Positions 61,373 to 64,000 of a stretch of DNA of 64,000 nucleotides are shown piece after piece; the first letter of the stretch is position 1, and every line of letters begins with the position of its first letter. Location: NCBI GenBank assembly GCA_016707445.1, contig JADJHR010000001.1:496001-560000 (forward strand), read 5' to 3'. A program made the position numbers and the translations under genes. The stretch comes from Rubrivivax sp. (GTDB lineage Bacteria; Pseudomonadota; Gammaproteobacteria; Burkholderiales; Burkholderiaceae_C). Under the pieces are notes generated by a model that made no database searches, was not told the DNA's origin, and saw only the letters and a program-made list of their open reading frames with translations.

Positions 61373-63154
61373 ATGCGCCGCTTTGCCGCCCTGTTCGACG
61401 CGCTGGACGTCAGTACCGCTTCAGGCGACAAGCTGGCGGCGCTGCAGCAGTACTTCGGCGCGGCGCCCCCCGAGGACGCGGCCTGGGCGGTGCACTTGCT
61501 GCTCGGCGGCAGGCTGCGGCAGGTCTTGCCTGCGGCGCTGATGCGCAGCACCGTCTGTGCCCTGGCCGACATACCCGACTGGCTGTTCGAGGCCAGCCAT
61601 CAGTCGGTGGGCGATCTGGCCGAAACCATCGCCCACGTGCTGCCGCCGCCGGCGCAGCCCAGCGACCAGGGCCTGGCGTACTGGGTCGAACAGCGCCTGC
61701 TGCCGCTGCGCGGTTTGTCACCCGACGAGCAGGCAGCCCGATTGCGGCAGGCGCTTTCCGAGCTGGATGCGCCCGGGCGATTCGTGTTCGTCAAGCTGAG
61801 CGGCGGGGGCTTTCGCAGCGGCTTCGGCGTCGACAGGCTGCTGCTGCAGCGCGCGCTGGCCCTGCACGCGGGCATCGACAGCCAGCGCGTGGCGCAGCGC
61901 CTGCTGAGCTGGACCGACGCCCGTGCCACCGTCAGCGCCGAGCGCTTTCGCCGCCTGGTGGCGCCGACGGGCGATGGCGTCGATACCGTCGATAGCGACC
62001 TGGGCCGGCCCTATGCCTTCTGCCGGGCCCAGACCTTGCTGACCGACCCCGAGGCGCTGGGCCCCTTGCGCGACTGGCAGCTGGAATGGCAGTACGCCGG
62101 CCTGCGCGCGCAACTGATCCGTCGGGGTGGCCGCTGCTGGATCTGGTCGAGCGACGACGAGCTGCTGACCGACCGCCTGCCCGAACTGGTGGCGCAGGCG
62201 TCGACGCTGCCCGACGGCTGCGCGCTCGACGGTGAACTGCTGGTCTGGCCCGCCAACCATGCGCTGCCGTCGAGCTTGCAGCAGCTGCAGGCTCGCATGG
62301 CACGCAAGACCTTGAGCAAGACCTTGCTGGCCGATGCGCCGGTGGTTTTCATCGCCTACGACCTGCTGCAGCGCGATGGTCTCGACCTGCGCGAGCGGCC
62401 CCTGCACGAGCGACGCGAGCAACTCGAAGATCTGCTGCAGGGCCATGCGCTGCGTTTGTCGCCGCTGCTGCTGGCCGACGACGGCGCTGCGCTGGCCGCG
62501 CTGCGTGCGCAGGCACGCCAGCGCGGCGCTGTGGGTCTGATGCTCAAGCAGCGTGACGCGGGCTACGGCAGTGGCCGCAGCAAGTCCGACGGCAGCTGGT
62601 GGGCCTGGAAGCTCGACCCGCTGACGGTGAACGCCGTGCTGACCTACGCCCAGGCCGGCCAGGGCCGCGGTGCCGGTGTCTGCACCGAGTACAGCTTCGC
62701 GGTCTGGAGCCGGCCGCCGCGCGACGCCAACGAGGCGCAGGCGGTGGTCGACGCGATCGCCGCGCGCCGGCCCTACGAACCCGGCGCGCTGCAGCTGGTG
62801 GCCATTGGGAAGGCAGATTGCGGGCTCAGCGATGCCGAGCTGGCGCAGGTCGACCGCGAGGTCCGCGCCCACACGCTGGAGAAGTTCGGCCCGGTGCGCA
62901 GCCTGCGGCCGAACCTGGTGCTGGAGCTGGCTTTCGATGGCATCGACCGCAGCGCGCGGCACAAGAGCGGCATCGTGCTGCGCTCACCACGCATGCTGCG
63001 CATTTGCCACGACAAGCCCTTGCATCAGGCCGCTTCATTGCCCGCGCTGCGGGCAATGGCCCCTGGCCGTGCTACGGCGTCGGCCGCCCCGGCCCCTGCG
63101 TGCCCTGGGCTCTTGCCGACAGATAGGCAAAGAGGTCGATCACGTGAGCGCTGA
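61373..63154 (+). CDS. ATP-dependent DNA ligase homologue with inactivated nucleotidyltransferase motif
   Basis: 593 residues, bacterial LigB/LigC-type layout. N-terminal DNA-binding domain (FVFVKLSGGGFRSGFGVDRL), adenylation domain, OB domain (PLTVNAVLTYAQAGQGRGAG, TEYSFAVWSRPP). Motif I, normally E-W-K-x-D-G-x-R, is EWQYAGLRAQL: the AMP-accepting Lys is Gln240 (CAG, 62090-62092) and the Asp is Ala242. Motif IV EGLMLK reads VGLMLK (Val387). Motif III Glu (LDGELLVW), IIIa (FIAYDLLQRDG) and V (WWAWK) persist. Predicted unable to form ligase-AMP. The last roughly 25 residues overlap the convergent cytochrome gene. Confidence 0.88.
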   Translation: MRRFAALFDALDVSTASGDKLAALQQYFGAAPPEDAAWAVHLLLGGRLRQVLPAALMRSTVCALADIPDWLFEASHQSVGDLAETIAHVLPPPAQPSDQGLAYWVEQRLLPLRGLSPDEQAARLRQALSELDAPGRFVFVKLSGGGFRSGFGVDRLLLQRALALHAGIDSQRVAQRLLSWTDARATVSAERFRRLVAPTGDGVDTVDSDLGRPYAFCRAQTLLTDPEALGPLRDWQLEWQYAGLRAQLIRRGGRCWIWSSDDELLTDRLPELVAQASTLPDGCALDGELLVWPANHALPSSLQQLQARMARKTLSKTLLADAPVVFIAYDLLQRDGLDLRERPLHERREQLEDLLQGHALRLSPLLLADDGAALAALRAQARQRGAVGLMLKQRDAGYGSGRSKSDGSWWAWKLDPLTVNAVLTYAQAGQGRGAGVCTEYSFAVWSRPPRDANEAQAVVDAIAARRPYEPGALQLVAIGKADCGLSDAELAQVDREVRAHTLEKFGPVRSLRPNLVLELAFDGIDRSARHKSGIVLRSPRMLRICHDKPLHQAASLPALRAMAPGRATASAAPAPACPGLLPTDRQRGRSRER

Positions 63155-63593
63155 CCTGCGGTTCACCTTGCCATGCCGGCATGGTCAGCTCGCCCTGCCG
63201 GCCCTGCAACAGGTCTTCCGTCAAGGCGTCGAGCGCAGCGGGGTCGCGGCCCGCCGGGGCCGGCGGCAGCATCCAGTCGTAGCGCCGCAGCACCAGACCG
63301 ATGAAGCGCCGCGCGCCCATCTGGCGCACACGCGGCAGCAGGTCGGGGCCGCGCGACGTGCCCGTGGCATCGCTGCCATGACAGGCCACACATTTGTCCT
63401 GGAAGACGCGCCAACCGGTGTAGACCGACCCCGGCGGCTTGGCACGTTGCGCCATTTCATCGGCGGCTTGCCTGTTCTGGATCTGCACCGTGCAGCCGGC
63501 CAGCAAAAGCGCGCTGGCAACGGCAGTGGCGATGCGCGCGCCCTGGCTGCGCAGCCCCGATTTGGCGAGCGCGTCGATCGAGGCTGTGACCAT
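63072..63593 (-). CDS. Lipoprotein cytochrome c
   Basis: 173 residues from MVTASIDALAKSGLRSQGAR; an ATG 9 bases upstream is possible. Hydrophobic segment ending in a lipobox (ALLLAGCTVQIQ), then a single haem motif Cys-x-x-Cys-His (DKCVACHGSDATGTSRGPDL) and a distal Met candidate (GELTMPAWQGEP). Small periplasmic electron carrier anchored to a membrane. Its 3' end overlaps the ligase-like gene by 83 bases tail to tail. Confidence 0.9.
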   Translation of the reverse strand: MVTASIDALAKSGLRSQGARIATAVASALLLAGCTVQIQNRQAADEMAQRAKPPGSVYTGWRVFQDKCVACHGSDATGTSRGPDLLPRVRQMGARRFIGLVLRRYDWMLPPAPAGRDPAALDALTEDLLQGRQGELTMPAWQGEPQVSAHVIDLFAYLSARAQGTQGPGRPTP

Positions 63594-63747
63594 GGCGGGC
63601 ATCCTTGTGCTGCCGGCAGCCGCATCAACCATTGACGCAAGGCACCTGCCGACGATGCCCTCATCGTGGCCGCCAAGTGTGCTGCCGAACTTGCCGCAGA
63701 TCATGCCGGACGGCAGCTCAGCGACTGCGGCAAGGCGCCGCGCCAGC

Positions 63748-64000
63748 CTAGCGGCCGTAAGTCTGCGCCAGCAGTTGCCTGGTCTTGTCTTCGGGCTGTG
63801 GGTGACCGGCCGCATCCGTGTCGACGATGGTGGCGCCGGCCACCATGCCGTCGCGCACGGTGTTCGGCACGGGGCTCATGCTGCCGAGCTGGTCATACAG
63901 GTCCGCCGACACCGTGCCACCCAGACTGACCCAGTCGTCGGCGGTCTGTACCGCGTCGGCCGGTGGTGCGGCGCTGTCGGCATCGTCGGCCTGCCGTGCC
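63748..64000 (-). CDS. C-terminal part of an unknown protein (cut by window edge)
   Basis: The minus strand is open from the window edge to a TAG at 63748-63750. The visible C-terminus includes WVSLGGTVSADLYDQLGSMS and ends KTRQLLAQTYGR. Codon use is normal for the window. No family recognised from this fragment; 155 bases separate it from the cytochrome gene, same strand. Confidence 0.5.
   Translation of the reverse strand, partial: ARQADDADSAAPPADAVQTADDWVSLGGTVSADLYDQLGSMSPVPNTVRDGMVAGATIVDTDAAGHPQPEDKTRQLLAQTYGR

Noticed and set aside
58192..61572. Very long open frame (over 1100 codons) on the minus strand
   Set aside because: Antisense shadow of the SNF2-like gene in GC-rich DNA; Arg/Gln/His-rich composition with no domain, and the plus frame has clear family motifs.

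Overview
The window is GC-rich, densely coded DNA, with most neighbouring genes 4-40 bp apart and several ATGA/GTGA stop-start overlaps. Gene content points to a heterotrophic betaproteobacterium of the Burkholderiales (Leptothrix/Rubrivivax/Comamonadaceae-like). Evidence: a single-chain FAD plus Fe-S hydroxyacid dehydrogenase, TRAP transport with CoA-transferase operons, a DUF4148 protein, tandem Hsp20 genes and an HprK-related-kinase-A cassette. This placement is inference from gene content. I saw no tRNA, rRNA, CRISPR array, insertion sequence, prophage or origin.

Layout. 1-5.4 kb: clsB (cut by the window edge) with its endonuclease/exonuclease/phosphatase partner, tspO, a PRC-barrel protein, a frameshifted hemerythrin and glutaminase. 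5.5-11.4 kb: an old yellow enzyme, a PAS/GGDEF diguanylate cyclase, an EgtB/SenA-like protein lacking one metal histidine, and a REC-histidine kinase/NarL pair whose regulator is frameshifted. 11.6-17.6 kb: a chemotaxis operon (FQDM-motif protein, cheY, cheA, cheW, an exported Cache-only protein, an MCP). 17.6-22.7 kb: an FtsX-like permease, a DODA-type dioxygenase, a small membrane protein and a type-2 adenine/adenosine deaminase. 22.7-25.6 kb: an overlapping cassette of exported protein, PqqD-like protein, HprK-related kinase A and nucleotidyltransferase. 25.9-32.7 kb: SDR, DedA, mutL, a CO/xanthine-dehydrogenase-type pair (large subunit frameshifted, no FAD subunit) and a HELGH metalloprotease-like protein.

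32.8-42.7 kb is a two-sided catabolic locus. A GntR/FCD regulator and an FAD/Fe-S dehydrogenase face an aminotransferase - TRAP (P, Q, M) - enoyl-CoA hydratase - CoA-transferase operon, with two TTTTG-N4-CAAAA-type operators between them. 42.8-48 kb carries two Hsp20 genes with a sigma32-like promoter, an alpha/beta hydrolase, an ADP-forming-type acyl-CoA synthetase fused to GNAT, and a universal stress protein. 48-58.2 kb looks like an uptake and degradation island for an unknown substrate: CoA-transferase and acyl-CoA dehydrogenase diverge from a TonB receptor, a Tat-exported nitrilase-fold protein without its cysteine, a CpcT/CpeT-like protein (frameshifted), a two-domain VOC protein, an FAD oxidoreductase and a 76-residue protein.

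58.3-63.2 kb is the most unusual part. A SWIM-finger SNF2-fold protein that has lost its Walker A motif lies close to an ATP-dependent DNA ligase homologue whose nucleotidyl-transfer motif KxDG reads QxAG. Both frames are full length, so this looks like a pair of retained pseudoenzymes. A lipoprotein cytochrome c and a truncated unknown gene end the window. Four genes carry single-base frameshifts in otherwise intact, family-length frames; sequence error must be excluded before calling them pseudogenes.
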